This document shows, piece by piece, positions 7,393 to 15,932 of a stretch of DNA of 64,000 bases; position 1 is the stretch's first letter, and every line of letters starts with the position of its first letter. A model generated the notes under the pieces. That model ran no database searches. It was not told where the DNA came from and worked only from the letters and a program-made list of their open reading frames with translations. The translations under genes and the position numbers were made by a program. This stretch comes from CAIYRG01 sp963747255. GTDB taxonomy: Bacteria; Pseudomonadota; Alphaproteobacteria; Micropepsales; Micropepsaceae. The stretch spans positions 62,001-126,000 of the forward strand of contig CAVVEG010000006.1 in assembly GCA_963747255.1 (NCBI GenBank), read 5' to 3'.

Positions 7393-9830
7393 GCGACGAA
7401 TTGTCCGGACCGAACGGCAATGGCGCCGCGGAACCCTATGATTCGGGATCCATCCGCGTGCTCAAGGGTCTCGATGCCGTGCGCAAACGGCCGGGCATGT
7501 ATATCGGCGACACCGATGACGGCTCCGGCCTGCACCACATGGTCTATGAGGTCATCGACAACGCGATCGACGAGGCGCTGGCGGGTTTCTGCGACCTGGT
7601 TGAGGTTGAACTCAATCCCGACGGCTCATGCACGGTACGCGATAACGGCCGCGGCGTTCCCGTGGATATCCATCCGTCGGAAGGCGTGTCTGCAGCCGAA
7701 GTGATCATGACCCAGCTGCATGCGGGCGGAAAATTCGACCAGAACGCCTACAAGGTTTCGGGCGGATTGCACGGGGTCGGTGTTTCGGTCGTCAATGCGC
7801 TGTCCGAATGGCTGGATTTGCGTGTCTGGCGGGACGGTAGCGAACATTACATGCGCTTCCGCGATGGCGATCCTGTGGCGCCTCTTGCTGTCACGGGACC
7901 CGACGGGGGGCGGCGGGGCACGGAGGTCACTTTCCTGCCGAGTCCGAGGACCTTCAGCAAAACAGAGTTCGATTTTGCGACATTGGAACACCGGCTGCGC
8001 GAACTGGCGTTTCTCAATTCCGGCATCACCATCCGGCTGCGCGACCGGCGTGGTGTCGAGAAGAAAGAAACGACGCTGAAATATGACGGCGGGCTCGAGG
8101 CATTCGTTCGCTATCTCGACCGGGCCAAGACCGGTCTGATCCCGCAGCCCGTGCTGATCGGCGCCGATCGAGACGGCATTCATGTCGAGGCGGCGCTGTC
8201 GTGGAACGACTCCTACCACGAGAACATGCTGTGCTTTACCAACAACATACCGCAGCGGGACGGCGGCACCCATCTGGCAGGATTTCGCGCGGCGCTGACT
8301 CGCGTCGTGACGAAATATGCCGAAGAGTCCGGAATCGGAAAAAAGGACCGCGTGCCGCTCACGGGTGACGATTGCCGCGAGGGACTGACCTGCGTTCTTT
8401 CGGTGAAGGTGCCGGATCCCAAGTTCTCTTCGCAGACAAAGGACAAGCTGGTGTCGTCGGAAGTGCGCCCGACTGTCGAAGGGGTGGTCCTGGAACAATT
8501 GGGCCGCTGGTTGGAGGAGCATCCTTCGGAAGCGCGCTCTGTGGTCGGCAAAGTGATCGAGGCGGCGCAGGCCCGGGAAGCGGCCCGGAAAGCGCGCGAA
8601 CTGACGCGGCGCAAGGGCGCGCTGGATGGAAATTCGCTGCCCGGAAAGCTGGCCGATTGCCAGGAGCGCGATCCGGCGAAATGCGAACTGTTCCTGGTGG
8701 AAGGCGATTCCGCGGGCGGCTCCGCCAAACAGGGACGGAACCGGGCCAATCAGGCCGTGTTGCCTTTGCGCGGCAAGATCCTGAACGTAGAACGAGCACG
8801 TTTCGACAAAATGCTGTCGAGTCAGGAAATCGCAACGCTGATCACGGCACTGGGCACCGGCATCGGGCGCGAAGAATTCAATCCCGACAAGCTGCGCTAT
8901 CACAAAATCATCATCATGACGGACGCCGATGTGGACGGCGCACATATCCGCACGCTTCTGCTGACCTTCTTCTACCGCCAGATGCGGGAGCTGATCGAAC
9001 GCGGGCACCTCTTCATCGCGCAACCGCCGCTGTACAAGGCGGCGCGCGGAAAATCCGAGCGGTACCTCAAGGACGAGCGGGAGCTTGAAAACTATCTGAT
9101 CTCGGAAGGCATGCGGGATTGCGTGCTGACACTTTCCGGCGGAGAGCGGATTGCGGGCGCCGATCTCGAGCGCCTGGTGGAACGCGCCCGGGTGGCGCGG
9201 TCGGCGCTGGAGGGTTTCCCGCGGCACTATCCGCGTTTTCTGCTGGAGCAGGCTGCGATAGCCGGCGCCCTCAATCCGGAATTGCTGTCCGACCGAGCCA
9301 AAGCGGAAGAGGCGGCAAGCTACATCGCGCACCGGCTCGATCTGCTGTCGGATGAAACCGAACGCGGCTGGAACGGCGAACCCACCCCCGATGGCGGTAT
9401 GCGCTTTCGTCGCGAAGTGCGGGGAGTGACGGAGACGATTGCGATTGACGGTCAGCTGATCGCAAGCGCGGATGCCCGAAAACTGGATCGGATGGCGGCT
9501 GAATTGCAGACGACCTATCTGAAAGCCGGCATGCTCGGCCGGAAAGATGATATCCGGGAGGTGCGCGCACCCACGCAGTTGCTGAATGCGGTGCTGGAAT
9601 GGGGCCGACACGGACTCTCGCTGCAGCGCTATAAAGGTCTGGGCGAAATGAATCCCAATCAGTTGTGGGAGACCACGCTGGACGAAAACGCGCGCACATT
9701 GCTGCAGGTGAAGGTGGAACATGCGGACGATGCCGATGATCTGTTTGCCAAGCTGATGGGCGATGTGGTCGAGCCGCGGCGGGAATTCATTCAGGAAAAC
9801 GCACTCAACGTCGCCAATCTGGACGTCTGA
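7389..9830 (+). CDS. gyrB: DNA gyrase subunit B
   Basis: 813 residues. The GHKL ATPase has RKRPGMYIGDTDDGSG, EVIDNAIDEALAG with the catalytic Glu/Asn region, and GGLHGVGVSVVNALS. The Toprim region has LVEGDSAGGSAKQGRNR and IIIMTDADVDGAHIRTLLL with the metal-binding DxD. The C-terminus holds the gyrase tail YKGLGEMNPNQLWETT. With GyrA (not in the window) it introduces negative supercoils. The start at 7389 is fixed by the family opening DSGSIRVLKGLDAVRKRPGM and lies in ATGA overlap with the preceding small ORF, suggesting coupled translation. Confidence 0.97.
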   Translation: MSDELSGPNGNGAAEPYDSGSIRVLKGLDAVRKRPGMYIGDTDDGSGLHHMVYEVIDNAIDEALAGFCDLVEVELNPDGSCTVRDNGRGVPVDIHPSEGVSAAEVIMTQLHAGGKFDQNAYKVSGGLHGVGVSVVNALSEWLDLRVWRDGSEHYMRFRDGDPVAPLAVTGPDGGRRGTEVTFLPSPRTFSKTEFDFATLEHRLRELAFLNSGITIRLRDRRGVEKKETTLKYDGGLEAFVRYLDRAKTGLIPQPVLIGADRDGIHVEAALSWNDSYHENMLCFTNNIPQRDGGTHLAGFRAALTRVVTKYAEESGIGKKDRVPLTGDDCREGLTCVLSVKVPDPKFSSQTKDKLVSSEVRPTVEGVVLEQLGRWLEEHPSEARSVVGKVIEAAQAREAARKARELTRRKGALDGNSLPGKLADCQERDPAKCELFLVEGDSAGGSAKQGRNRANQAVLPLRGKILNVERARFDKMLSSQEIATLITALGTGIGREEFNPDKLRYHKIIIMTDADVDGAHIRTLLLTFFYRQMRELIERGHLFIAQPPLYKAARGKSERYLKDERELENYLISEGMRDCVLTLSGGERIAGADLERLVERARVARSALEGFPRHYPRFLLEQAAIAGALNPELLSDRAKAEEAASYIAHRLDLLSDETERGWNGEPTPDGGMRFRREVRGVTETIAIDGQLIASADARKLDRMAAELQTTYLKAGMLGRKDDIREVRAPTQLLNAVLEWGRHGLSLQRYKGLGEMNPNQLWETTLDENARTLLQVKVEHADDADDLFAKLMGDVVEPRREFIQENALNVANLDV

Positions 9831-9946
9831 TTTCGCTCCCCCTTTGCTCAGCTGAGAAGCGCACCGGCCGCCCTGACTTCAGTTTGAGGCTTGGCTTTTG
9901 GCCTGTGAGGAACCATGTTGAGGGCGAAATCCCCCGAAGGAACAAG

Positions 9947-10924
9947 ATGGCTTCCCTGATCGATGCGGCCGGGCGGCCGCTGAAAAGCAAAGCGGCGCCC
10001 GGGAAGGGCGATGGCCCGCAGGCGGCGAAAAAGAGCGCGACCCCCGGTGCGCTTATTAAAGACTCCGGTCTCGAAACATTCACCGCCGACGTGCTGGATG
10101 CCTCAATGGAGCTTCCGGTCATTGTTGATTTCTGGGCGCCCTGGTGCGGCCCCTGCAAACAGCTGGGACCTCTGCTGGAGCGGCTGGTGACAGAAGCCAA
10201 TGGCGCGGTCAGGCTGGTCAAGGTCAATATCGACGAGAACCCCGAAATCGCGCAGCAACTTCGCATTCAGTCGATCCCGACGGTCTATGCCTTCAAGCAG
10301 GGGCAGCCGGTTGACGGTTTCATGGGCGCGATTCCCGAAAGTCAGTTGCGGCAGTTTGTCGAGGGCCTGGCCGGTCCGATACCGGCAGGCGCCGCACCGG
10401 AAGATCAGGACCTTCTGGCGCTTGCCACCGAGGCCCTGTCCAAACATGACCTGTCCGGCGCCGCGCAATTTTTCGGGCAGTTTTTGCAGGAAGACCCGGG
10501 AAATCCCAAAGCGGTGGCTGGGCTGGCGCGCTGCTATCTGGAGAGCGGGGATCTCGACCGTGCCAAGAAGACGATGAAGCTGGTGCGCCCCGACGGCGCT
10601 TCCGACGAAAGCTATCGCGCGATGGAAGCGGAGCTTTCGCTGAGGGAACGGGCCGCGAAGGCGGGTGACGTGGAGGCGTTGCGGGCGAAGGTCGCGTCAA
10701 ATCCGGCCGATCTGGAAGCGCGCTTCGACTTTGCGCTGGTGCTGGACGGGAAAGGCTCGCGGGAAGAAGCAATTGGCCAGCTGCTCGAGATCATCCGGCG
10801 CGACCGCAACTGGAAGGAGGATGCGGCGCGCAAGCAGTTGCTCACGCTTTTCGATGCAATGGGACCAGCCGATCCGCGCACATTGGCAGGACGGCGGCAG
10901 CTTTCATCGATCCTGTTTTCCTGA
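9947..10924 (+). CDS. cnoX: Thioredoxin-TPR protein of the CnoX/YbbN type
   Basis: 325 residues. An N-terminal thioredoxin domain carries FWAPWCGPCKQLGPL with redox cysteines at about 67 and 70. The C-terminal half is helical with TPR-like repeats (LAKHDL..AAQFFGQFLQEDPGN-type units), the YbbN/CnoX layout. CnoX proteins hold oxidation-damaged clients, protect their cysteines by mixed disulfides and pass them to GroEL. Family members differ in whether the CxxC is kept; here it is. The start at 9947 has AAGGA about 6 nt upstream. The Lon-N domain gene follows after 3 bp, so the two are probably co-transcribed in a protein-quality-control unit. Confidence 0.85.
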   Translation: MASLIDAAGRPLKSKAAPGKGDGPQAAKKSATPGALIKDSGLETFTADVLDASMELPVIVDFWAPWCGPCKQLGPLLERLVTEANGAVRLVKVNIDENPEIAQQLRIQSIPTVYAFKQGQPVDGFMGAIPESQLRQFVEGLAGPIPAGAAPEDQDLLALATEALSKHDLSGAAQFFGQFLQEDPGNPKAVAGLARCYLESGDLDRAKKTMKLVRPDGASDESYRAMEAELSLRERAAKAGDVEALRAKVASNPADLEARFDFALVLDGKGSREEAIGQLLEIIRRDRNWKEDAARKQLLTLFDAMGPADPRTLAGRRQLSSILFS

Positions 10925-10927
10925 TCC

Positions 10928-11599
10928 ATGTCCGCACCCCGCCGCTATCGCAGCACAGCCGATCTGCCGCCGGTGATTCCGATTTTTCCCCTGAGCGGCG
11001 TCGTGCTGTTGCCGCGCACGCGTCTGCCGCTGAACGTTTTCGAGCCGCGCTATCTCGCCATGGTCGATGCGGCGATGGACCAGAGCCGCGTGATCGGGAT
11101 GATTCAGCCGCGCGACCCTGCCGAAGAGAAGGCGAAGCGGCCCGCTTTGGCGCAGGTCGGCTGCGTCGGGCGAATCACGGAATATACGGAAACCGATGAC
11201 GGGCGTTATCTGATCACGCTCACGGGAATTTCGCGCTTTCATGTGTCGGGCGAGCGCGATGTTTCCACGCCGTTTCGCCAGATTGCAGCAGATTATGCCG
11301 TTTTTTCGCGGGATCTTCTGCAGACGGAAGATCCGCCAATTGCGCGCGATCGGTTGTTGAGTGCCTTGAAACCCTATCTTACGGAACGTGCGATGCAGAC
11401 CGACTGGAAATCGGTGGAGGACGCGCCGCCGGAGACGCTGGTGAACGCGCTGTCGATGCTGTGCCCTTTTGCGCCGGGCGAAAAGCAGGCGCTGCTGGAA
11501 GCACCCGGCCTGAAGGAGCGCGCGGATGTGCTGATTGCATTGCTGGAACTCGCCAATGCATCCGCCGCGCCGACCAGCGGTTCCGCTGCGATCAATTAG
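10928..11599 (+). CDS. Lon N-terminal (substrate-binding) domain protein
   Basis: 223 residues matching only the LON substrate-binding domain: IPIFPLSGVVLLPRTRLPLNVFEPRY near the N-terminus is the family opening, with GCVGRITEYTETDDGRYLITLTGISRF further on. The AAA+ ATPase and Ser-Lys protease domains of Lon itself are absent, so this is a stand-alone family member, not a truncated lon: the C-terminus is complete and the next gene follows normally. Function is not settled; a role in recognising damaged proteins together with the upstream CnoX-like gene is inference from position. Confidence 0.85.
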   Translation: MSAPRRYRSTADLPPVIPIFPLSGVVLLPRTRLPLNVFEPRYLAMVDAAMDQSRVIGMIQPRDPAEEKAKRPALAQVGCVGRITEYTETDDGRYLITLTGISRFHVSGERDVSTPFRQIAADYAVFSRDLLQTEDPPIARDRLLSALKPYLTERAMQTDWKSVEDAPPETLVNALSMLCPFAPGEKQALLEAPGLKERADVLIALLELANASAAPTSGSAAIN

Positions 11600-11609
11600 A
11601 GAGCCGGTC

Positions 11610-11795
11610 ATGGAAGTCGATCCGAAACTGCTTGAAATCCTGGTTTGTCCGGTCACGAAGGGGCCGCTGATCTACGATCGCGAAAGACAGGAATTGATCA
11701 GCAAGCGCGCAGGTCTCGCCTACCCCATCCGGAACGGCATTCCCGTCATGCTGCCGGAGGAAGCGCGCAACCTGGATGAGAGCGGGCATACATGA
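11610..11795 (+). CDS. Trm112-like (UPF0434) small zinc-ribbon protein
   Basis: 61 residues with the Trm112/YcaR layout: DPKLLEILVCPVTKGPL at the start and AGLAYPIRNGIPVMLPEEA at the end. Family members in eukaryotes activate tRNA and rRNA methyltransferases; the bacterial role is less clear. Only one of the usual zinc-ribbon cysteines (LVCP) is obvious, so metal binding may be lost. Starts 11 nt after the Lon-N gene and its stop overlaps the DUF971 gene by ATGA, so it belongs to the same operon. Confidence 0.85.
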   Translation: MEVDPKLLEILVCPVTKGPLIYDRERQELISKRAGLAYPIRNGIPVMLPEEARNLDESGHT

Positions 11796-12154
11796 ACGGC
11801 CCCCAGCCATGGCCGGTGGAGTTGCGCGTGAATGCGGCGAAGGACCTGCTCACCATCGCATTCGACAACGGCGAGAAATTCGAGCTCGCCGCAGAATATC
11901 TGCGGGTTGAATCCCCCAGCGCGGAGGTTCAGGGCCATTCACCGCGTGAGCGCCGCTTTGTTCCCGGCAAAAGCGGCGTGAAAATCCGCGCCCTGGAACC
12001 GGTCGGTCACTATGCCGTCCGGATCATCTTCGATGACGGGCACGACACCGGGCTTTTCGCCTGGAATTATCTGCGGGAATTGGGCCGGGAGCGCGAGACG
12101 AAATGGGCCGCGTATCTGGGCGGGCTCACAGCCGCAGGCCTCAGCCGGGATTAG
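11792..12154 (+). CDS. DUF971 (gamma-butyrobetaine hydroxylase N-like) protein
   Basis: 120 residues, a small DUF971 domain: WPVELRVNAAKDLLTIAFDNG followed by ELAAEYLRVESPSAEVQGH and, near the end, DDGHDTGLFAWNYLRELG. The fold resembles the N-terminal domain of gamma-butyrobetaine hydroxylase. Stand-alone copies are often found near Mrp-type iron-sulfur carrier genes, though none is here. It is translationally coupled to the Trm112-like gene by a 4-nt overlap. Biochemical role unknown. Confidence 0.85.
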   Translation: MNGPQPWPVELRVNAAKDLLTIAFDNGEKFELAAEYLRVESPSAEVQGHSPRERRFVPGKSGVKIRALEPVGHYAVRIIFDDGHDTGLFAWNYLRELGRERETKWAAYLGGLTAAGLSRD

Positions 12155-12219
12155 AGCAGCAGCGCGTTCGGCGGAGACGCCATGCTATTGTGCGGCGAAG
12201 CACTCACCGGGAGCAAAAT

Positions 12220-13236
12220 ATGAAAATGCTCGTCTTCGTTCTTGCCGCGGCTGCCCTGATGGCCGGAGCGGCCAATGCGCAAAGCGTGGTGGAGAAGCTC
12301 GATCCTGGCCTGGACGCGCTGGTCGCACCGGATGCGAAAGTCGATAAGCTCATCGAAGACCAGGACGCATTTTTCGAAGGTCCGGTGTGGCACCACGGAC
12401 GCGAGGGCAATTTCCTGACTTTCAGCGATCTGGTGCGCAATCGCGTGGACAGGCTCGACCCGCGGACACATCAGGTGTCGGCCTCCATTGCCGATGTGTG
12501 GAAGGGCAAAGACAGTTCATCGGCGATTTCCTTCGAACGAAACGGCATGAAATATTCGCAAGTCGGGCCAAACGGCGAAACGCTGGACAAAGAGGGCCGG
12601 CTGGTCTTCACCGCAATGGGCTCGGGCCGGATCATGCGACGGGAACCGGACGGCATGATTACGGTGCTCGCAGACAAATTCGAGGGCCGGCATCTGAATG
12701 CGCCCAATGACCTCGTCATCCGGTCGGATGGCGCGATTTATTTCACTGATATCAGGAAGGGGTCGGTGACGACGGACGAGACGCCGCCGGAAGGAGTACC
12801 GCACACGGGCGTTTACATGCTGAAGAACGGAAAATTGAGCCTGCTCGACGGAGAACTCGACACGCCGAACGGGATCGCATTTTCGCCGGACGAAGAGACG
12901 CTTTATGTCAACGATATCCGGCCGAAGAAGGTTTATGCATATGATGTCCATGCCGATGGGACGACGGCCAACCGCCGTCTGTTCATCGACATGAGTGCAG
13001 ATAACCGGCCTGGTGCGCCGGATGGGATGAAAATCGATATACGGGGTAATGTCTGGGACAGCGGACCCGGCGGCATCTGGATCATCTCGCCCGCCGGAAA
13101 ACATCTGGGAACGATTTTGACTCCGGAGAGACTATCGAACCTTGCCTGGGGCGATGCCGACGCGATGGGGCTGTACACGACGGGTGGCACCATGGTGACG
13201 CATATCCGGACCAAAATTGCGGGCATCAGGCCGTAA
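12220..13236 (+). CDS. Secreted SMP-30/gluconolactonase-type lactonase
   Basis: 338 residues with a signal peptide (MKMLVFVLAAAALMAGAANA, cleavage near residue 20). The six-bladed propeller has FFEGPVWHH (metal-binding Glu), RHLNAPNDLVIRSDGAIYFTD (Asn and Asp ligands), GELDTPNGIAFSPDEETLY and PDGMKIDIRGNVWDSGPGG, the divalent-metal site of SMP-30/Luciferin-regenerating lactonases. It would hydrolyse a sugar lactone in the periplasm; the exact lactone is unknown. The start at 12220 has GGGAG about 7 nt upstream. The ion-channel gene downstream may overlap its 3' end by 20 nt. Confidence 0.88.
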   Translation: MKMLVFVLAAAALMAGAANAQSVVEKLDPGLDALVAPDAKVDKLIEDQDAFFEGPVWHHGREGNFLTFSDLVRNRVDRLDPRTHQVSASIADVWKGKDSSSAISFERNGMKYSQVGPNGETLDKEGRLVFTAMGSGRIMRREPDGMITVLADKFEGRHLNAPNDLVIRSDGAIYFTDIRKGSVTTDETPPEGVPHTGVYMLKNGKLSLLDGELDTPNGIAFSPDEETLYVNDIRPKKVYAYDVHADGTTANRRLFIDMSADNRPGAPDGMKIDIRGNVWDSGPGGIWIISPAGKHLGTILTPERLSNLAWGDADAMGLYTTGGTMVTHIRTKIAGIRP

Positions 13237-14200
13237 TCGCTTCTTGACCGAGAGACTGAAAACAACGGACGGGCACGCGCAGGGCGCGGAGAACCGGACG
13301 CGCATACCAGCGGATTACCCGCGGCTGATCGGCGGAAAGAACCGCAAACCGGTCATCACCGGGGTGCGGCGGAGCCTGGGCGCGGATTTCTATGTGGTTC
13401 TGCTGGAGGCCCGCTGGGGCGCGTTTCTCTGCGGACTGGCGGCATTCTATCTGCTGATCAATGCGCTGTTTGCCGGTCTTTACATTCTCGATCCGCATGG
13501 GCTGTCGAATGTGCGGCCGGGATCGTTCATGGACGTCTATTTCTTCAGTGTCCAGACATTCACCACCCTGGGATACGGCCAGATCGCGCCGCAGTCCGTC
13601 TATACGAATGTCGTGGTTACGGTGGAAGCCTTTGCGGCGGTCCTGAATATCGCATTGGCGAGCGGCCTTGTGTTTGCACGCGTCTCCCGCCCGCGGGCGC
13701 GCGTGCTGTTCAGCAAGCCGGCGGTGATTGCGCCCTATGAGGGAACGCCGACCCTGATGTTCCGCGTTGCGAACGAGCGGGGCAATCAGATCATGGAAGC
13801 CGCGATCAGTGTGTTGCTCGCACGACAGCATGTCACGCGCGAGGGCATTGCAATGCGCCGGTTCGATGAGATGCATCTCATTCGCAAGAGCACACCACTG
13901 TTTGCGCTGTCATGGACCGTGATGCATCCCATTGACGTAAGCAGCCCGCTGCACGGCGCGACACGCGCATCCCTGATCGACCAGCAGGCGGAAATCATCG
14001 TTTTGATCAGCGGCACCGATGAGTCGTATGGCGAGAAAATCTATGCCCGCCATTCCTACATCCCGCACGATATCCACTGGAACAAACGCTTTACGGACAT
14101 TCTCTTTACCCGCCCCGACGGGCAACGGGTCGTCGATCTCGGAAAATTCCACGAGCTGTCCGAAATCCAGATTGGCGCTCCTGTTCCGCCCGGAACGTGA
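13217..14200 (+). CDS. Inward-rectifier (Kir/KirBac) type potassium channel
   Basis: Up to 327 residues. An amphipathic N-terminal segment precedes TM1 (WGAFLCGLAAFYLLINALFAGLYI), then the pore helix and filter TFTTLGYGQIAP, TM2 (VVVTVEAFAAVLNIALASGLVF) and a cytoplasmic immunoglobulin-like Kir domain with RVANERGNQIMEA. This is the KirBac architecture: two TMs plus a C-terminal Kir domain. The start is unsure: TTG at 13217 overlaps the lactonase gene, TTG at 13244 is also possible, and neither has a strong ribosome site. Ion gating ligand unknown. Confidence 0.88.
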   Translation: MRASGRNRFLTERLKTTDGHAQGAENRTRIPADYPRLIGGKNRKPVITGVRRSLGADFYVVLLEARWGAFLCGLAAFYLLINALFAGLYILDPHGLSNVRPGSFMDVYFFSVQTFTTLGYGQIAPQSVYTNVVVTVEAFAAVLNIALASGLVFARVSRPRARVLFSKPAVIAPYEGTPTLMFRVANERGNQIMEAAISVLLARQHVTREGIAMRRFDEMHLIRKSTPLFALSWTVMHPIDVSSPLHGATRASLIDQQAEIIVLISGTDESYGEKIYARHSYIPHDIHWNKRFTDILFTRPDGQRVVDLGKFHELSEIQIGAPVPPGT

Positions 14201-14209
14201 GCCACCCCT

Positions 14210-15148
14210 TTAACGGACGCGGGTTCCGGCCCTGAAATCCCAGTGCAGTTCGTGGGCGAAACGCGGCAGCGGCGCATCTTGCGGTCCGATGCTGACCCCG
14301 TATTTCCAGTCCGGCGGGCAAATCGCGATGTAGCGCGCGTATCCTCCGGTACCTCCCTTGAATTTGGGATAGCCGATGGCGACCAGCGCGCCGGTTTCGG
14401 GAACCATATCCAGATTGGCGACACCCTCTGCCTGCGTATAACCGTGGTGCATGAGCCAGGCTTCGCCTTCGAGGTTGGGCGTATCGTCGGTATCCAGTGG
14501 TTCATGCCCGTGGAACAGAATGTGCCGTTGTTCGTGAAGGAATTGCAGGGCTTCCAACGTTACACCCGGGAATCGGGTTTCGTCGGCGAGGCGGGGATCG
14601 GGCCAGCGCTTCGACCAATCGGAGCGGACGAACACGACCGAGCCCGCAGGAACCTGTCCATGGCGGCTTTCCCAGCGCTGAATGTCAGAAACGCGCATCT
14701 GATAGGCGGGATCTCGCTTCACCTCGGAAACAATCGAGATGACCACAAGCGGACGTATGGCATAGGTCGGAGGAAGCTCGTCAATGGCAGGATATTCCGG
14801 CGCCCAATGCGCGGGGGGATCGAGCTGGGTACCGAGTTGATCGGTCGCGAGTTGATATTGCGTCGCCTCAAATCCGTCGTCCTTGTAAGTGTACGGTTTT
14901 CCGGTTTGGGGATTGACGGCGGGAGCAAAATGCGAGCGGTCGAAGCCACGCCAGAGCGGAATGGCGGGCGTAATGGTATGCGTCAGATCCACATATCTGG
15001 CGTGCACGAGCACGTCATCATAGATCCTCCACAACACCTGCTGGTCAGCCGGCGCGGTGGACGGACCTGGGCGCGCGGCAATCAGGGCCAAGGCGGCTGC
15101 AGCCGCGGCACAGGCTGCGAAGAACAAACCGATTCTACTCGCGGGCAT
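14210..15148 (-). CDS. Secreted cyclase-family (kynurenine-formamidase-like) hydrolase
   Basis: 312 residues with a signal peptide or anchor (RIGLFFAACAAAAAALALIAA). The cyclase-family metal site is visible in YVDLTHTITPAIPLW, TQLDPPAHW and later HGHEPLDTD. The family includes bacterial kynurenine formamidase KynB and other amidohydrolases; the export signal is unusual for KynB, so the substrate is left open. The start at 15148 has GAGGAGG about 7 nt upstream and is preferred to ATG 15163. It converges with the channel gene: stops are 10 bp apart. Confidence 0.85.
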   Translation of the reverse strand: MPASRIGLFFAACAAAAAALALIAARPGPSTAPADQQVLWRIYDDVLVHARYVDLTHTITPAIPLWRGFDRSHFAPAVNPQTGKPYTYKDDGFEATQYQLATDQLGTQLDPPAHWAPEYPAIDELPPTYAIRPLVVISIVSEVKRDPAYQMRVSDIQRWESRHGQVPAGSVVFVRSDWSKRWPDPRLADETRFPGVTLEALQFLHEQRHILFHGHEPLDTDDTPNLEGEAWLMHHGYTQAEGVANLDMVPETGALVAIGYPKFKGGTGGYARYIAICPPDWKYGVSIGPQDAPLPRFAHELHWDFRAGTRVR

Positions 15149-15265
15149 CAAGGGCCTCCTCATCGGGACTCCGCCGGTGCGGCAATTCAGTCCTTTCGTC
15201 AAAGAGGGCGGCAAGGCTCATTTGGCGCTTGAGCGCAACATGGCCACCCATTAGGTTCCGGCGCG

Positions 15266-15871
15266 ATGCAACCATTTACCACACTCTCCGGCGTCGCGGC
15301 GCCGCTTCCGATGGTCAATGTCGATACCGACATGATCATTCCCAAACAGTTCCTGAAAACCACAAAACGCACGGGGCTTGGTTCAGCGCTGTTCTTCGAG
15401 ATGCGGACCCGGCCGGATGGTTCCGAAAACCCCGATTTCGTGCTCAACAAGCCCGCCTACAGAAACGCGAAACTCCTGATCGGGGGTGCGAATTTCGGCT
15501 GCGGTTCATCGCGCGAACACGCGCCCTGGGCGCTGCTGGATTTCGGGATACGCTGCGTCATTGCGCCGTCTTTCGCGGACATCTTCTACAACAACTGCTT
15601 CAAGAACGGCATCCTGCCGATCGCGCTGCCGCAGACCGAGGTCGATCGACTGATGGAAGATGCCTCGCTGGGGGCAAATGCGGTGATCAGCGTGGACCTC
15701 GAAAAGCAGGAAGTCGTCAGGCCCAATGGCAGCCGCTTCCATTTCGACATCGACCCGTTCCGCAAAAAATGCCTGCTGAATGGATGGGACGATATCGGGC
15801 TGACATTGCGCCATGAAAAGGACATTTCTGATTTCGAATCCCGCCGGCGCGTTTCCGAACCCTGGATCTAG
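15266..15871 (+). CDS. leuD: 3-isopropylmalate dehydratase small subunit
   Basis: 201 residues. Together with LeuC it isomerises 2- to 3-isopropylmalate in leucine synthesis. Family blocks: the N-terminal TTLSGVAAPLPMVNVDTDMIIPKQFL and the swivel-domain signature GANFGCGSSREHAPWAL, then FADIFYNNCFKNGILPI. The large subunit gene leuC is not in the window, which is unusual since leuC often precedes leuD. leuB follows after 61 bp on the same strand. Confidence 0.96.
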   Translation: MQPFTTLSGVAAPLPMVNVDTDMIIPKQFLKTTKRTGLGSALFFEMRTRPDGSENPDFVLNKPAYRNAKLLIGGANFGCGSSREHAPWALLDFGIRCVIAPSFADIFYNNCFKNGILPIALPQTEVDRLMEDASLGANAVISVDLEKQEVVRPNGSRFHFDIDPFRKKCLLNGWDDIGLTLRHEKDISDFESRRRVSEPWI

Positions 15872-15932
15872 AGCAGCGACCCGCGGGCCGGGTTCAACCA
15901 CTGCGCCATTGCGATTCTGACAGGACAATTCC

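Noticed and set aside
7626..9722. 698-codon open frame on the minus strand opposite gyrB
   Set aside because: Antisense shadow of gyrB, His/Arg/Gln-rich without recognisable domains.
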